Below are positions 63,001 through 64,000 of a stretch of 64,000 nucleotides of DNA, in pieces. The first letter of the stretch is position 1, and every line of letters starts with the position of its first letter. The stretch is taken from positions 1-64,000 of the forward strand of contig JBBPTG010000081.1 of the NCBI GenBank assembly GCA_038093975.1, written 5' to 3'. A program made the translations under genes and the position numbers. The stretch comes from Chalciporus piperatus (Eukaryota; Basidiomycota; Agaricomycetes; Boletales; Boletaceae). The notes under the pieces are model-generated. The model was not told the DNA's origin and ran no database searches. It saw only the letters and a list, made by a program, of their open reading frames with translations.

Positions 63001-63231
63001 AGTGAATGTTAGCGCGACGTACGGGATATGGCATATGTGGCACATCGCTCACGCTCTGTCTGTGTCGGTTGGTACGCTTGGTTGGCGAGATACGAGTCTC
63101 CGTGACTGGGCCTCAATCTGATCAAGGGTGAGGTTTACGGAGGGGAGGTCTGGTCTCGAGAGATGGGTGTTGAGCGCCCTTGAAGAGTTGAGGAGCGAGG
63201 AAAGGTCCGAGATGTTGACGTTGGAGGTCAT
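60030..63231 (-). CDS. NIC96: Nucleoporin NIC96 (NUP93 family)
   Basis: Scaffold nucleoporin of the inner ring of the nuclear pore. The ATG at 63231 begins MTSNVNISDLSSLLNSSRAL. It is followed by the coiled-coil-prone N-terminal part (SNYLLAQAHVDAPALASSIA, DFYRLLEDRSRKDWEAKKRR) and a long alpha-helical body with a block reading DYWDVIDRSIQ-like sequence, KIRAYLLMRYYKNGQWEERI, GQPLWAKLYYLVRTGHAQEA and LYYLVRTGHA-type helices. Farther on come LPTLIWRYVRQFV, AKDALQYVYCVCLSADQ-like sequence, and the final KSRSLIVFAGILKYRMSPDV with the tail YSYLARLDVEIAL. The last exon pairs with a short intron near 60165-60215. Introns are short and numerous. It converges on the SMN gene with 164 bp between stops. 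Confidence 0.85.
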
Positions 63232-64000
63232 TGCGCGCGCGTGGATACGAGTAACCAGGTCAGAGTTAGGATTACAGCGTCGGCGTCGTGAAAGGTGGTG
63301 GAGTCGACTTGGATGAGGAGGAGTACTACTAGAGTAGTAGCCGTTGAACAAAACGCGCGTCCCGATTTGGATCGGTACACCCCTATCCGAAACCGCGCTG
63401 CAGAAAAAGTTCACTCGGTTGATGGAGACAACAATGTGAGTACATGATATCGTGTTCTACGAGATCAACCTAGCTATAGCTAAATGCCTCTAAATGACTA
63501 CGGACGCCGAGTGTGAAGGTCAATTCGTTTCTTAACAACACTGACACTTTCAAAAAACGTTGCAGACACGCCCGGAACCCAATCCCCGTCCAGACTCCAC
63601 TGCGCCGTCTCCCAGCCTCCTTGGTGTAACAGCATCATTTTCCTCGATCTTTATGTTTCGTGCTCCTGCACTATCCGATTTCTTATAAGCACCTTTACTC
63701 GTTATTGCTTTTCGAAACTCCCGTTGGCCGTAGGCTACGTAACCACTGCGATCTATAGCCCTCAATCGCAGGGTCACCGGCACCCGTGGGCTTTGGTACG
63801 ATTGCTTGCTTCCATTTCCTGATCTCCGTCCACACTTTGTCAACCGATGGCATCAGGTCCCATTTGCAGATGATCAACGCATACATAGACGCGATAAGAC
63901 CTCCACTGGATCGTTCTCCCCGATCACTTGCCCCAAGTCGGGAAGTTGAGACTACCCCAATTCTGATTCTTCAGGTGACGTAGGGACGTCCTTTTTCCCT
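63232..64000. other. Window edge, no confident gene
   Basis: Upstream region of NIC96. Minus-strand frames near 63550-63890 could belong to a gene that continues past the window; one contains VWTEIRKWKQAIVPKPTG. No family was recognised and no splice chain could be confirmed. Confidence 0.3.

Overview
This window is nuclear DNA of a filamentous basidiomycete, most likely an agaricomycete. Genes are compact and rich in short introns (about 45-80 nt, GT-AG with a few GC-AG). Several genes point to fungi specifically: the fungal-type histone acetyltransferase RTT109, isocitrate lyase, a fungal mitoribosomal L20/mL58 protein and GCN20. Two further genes look like repeat families found in agaricomycetes. 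All annotations rest on reading translations and splice sites by eye; no database search was run.

Layout. 0-4.4 kb: three decayed fragments of cullin genes, all on the minus strand. 4.6-30.4 kb: a dense housekeeping block with COQ5, CUL1, RTT109, an unknown coiled-coil protein, mL58, malic enzyme, a predicted SET-TAD3 fusion, ALG7, isocitrate lyase, actin-capping protein alpha, a PHD-finger protein and a SAP-domain protein. 30.4-44.9 kb: an accessory island with an expanded-family Cys-rich gene, a truncated TRM44 copy, a 4.6-kb LTR element with apparently identical 593-bp LTRs and a 5-bp target duplication, a broken gene, and a 3.3-kb foldback-like structure built from three kinds of satellite. 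44.9-63.2 kb: a second housekeeping block with DNMT2/TRDMT1, a PHD-finger protein, a FYVE protein, a GCN20-type ABC-F ATPase, the diflavin reductase TAH18, an SMN homologue and nucleoporin NIC96.

The housekeeping genes belong to unrelated core processes: ubiquitin ligation, ubiquinone and glycan synthesis, glyoxylate metabolism, tRNA modification, Fe-S assembly, translation control, snRNP assembly and the nuclear pore. There is no operon logic. Several neighbours are divergent and share promoters of about 120-350 bp.

The items most worth following up are: the in-frame SET-TAD3 architecture; the cullin-repeat-only copies that keep CUL1 intron positions; the recent non-coding LTR element whose LTRs carry eight TGAGTCA sites and whose interior repeats small hairpin modules; and the foldback composite satellite.
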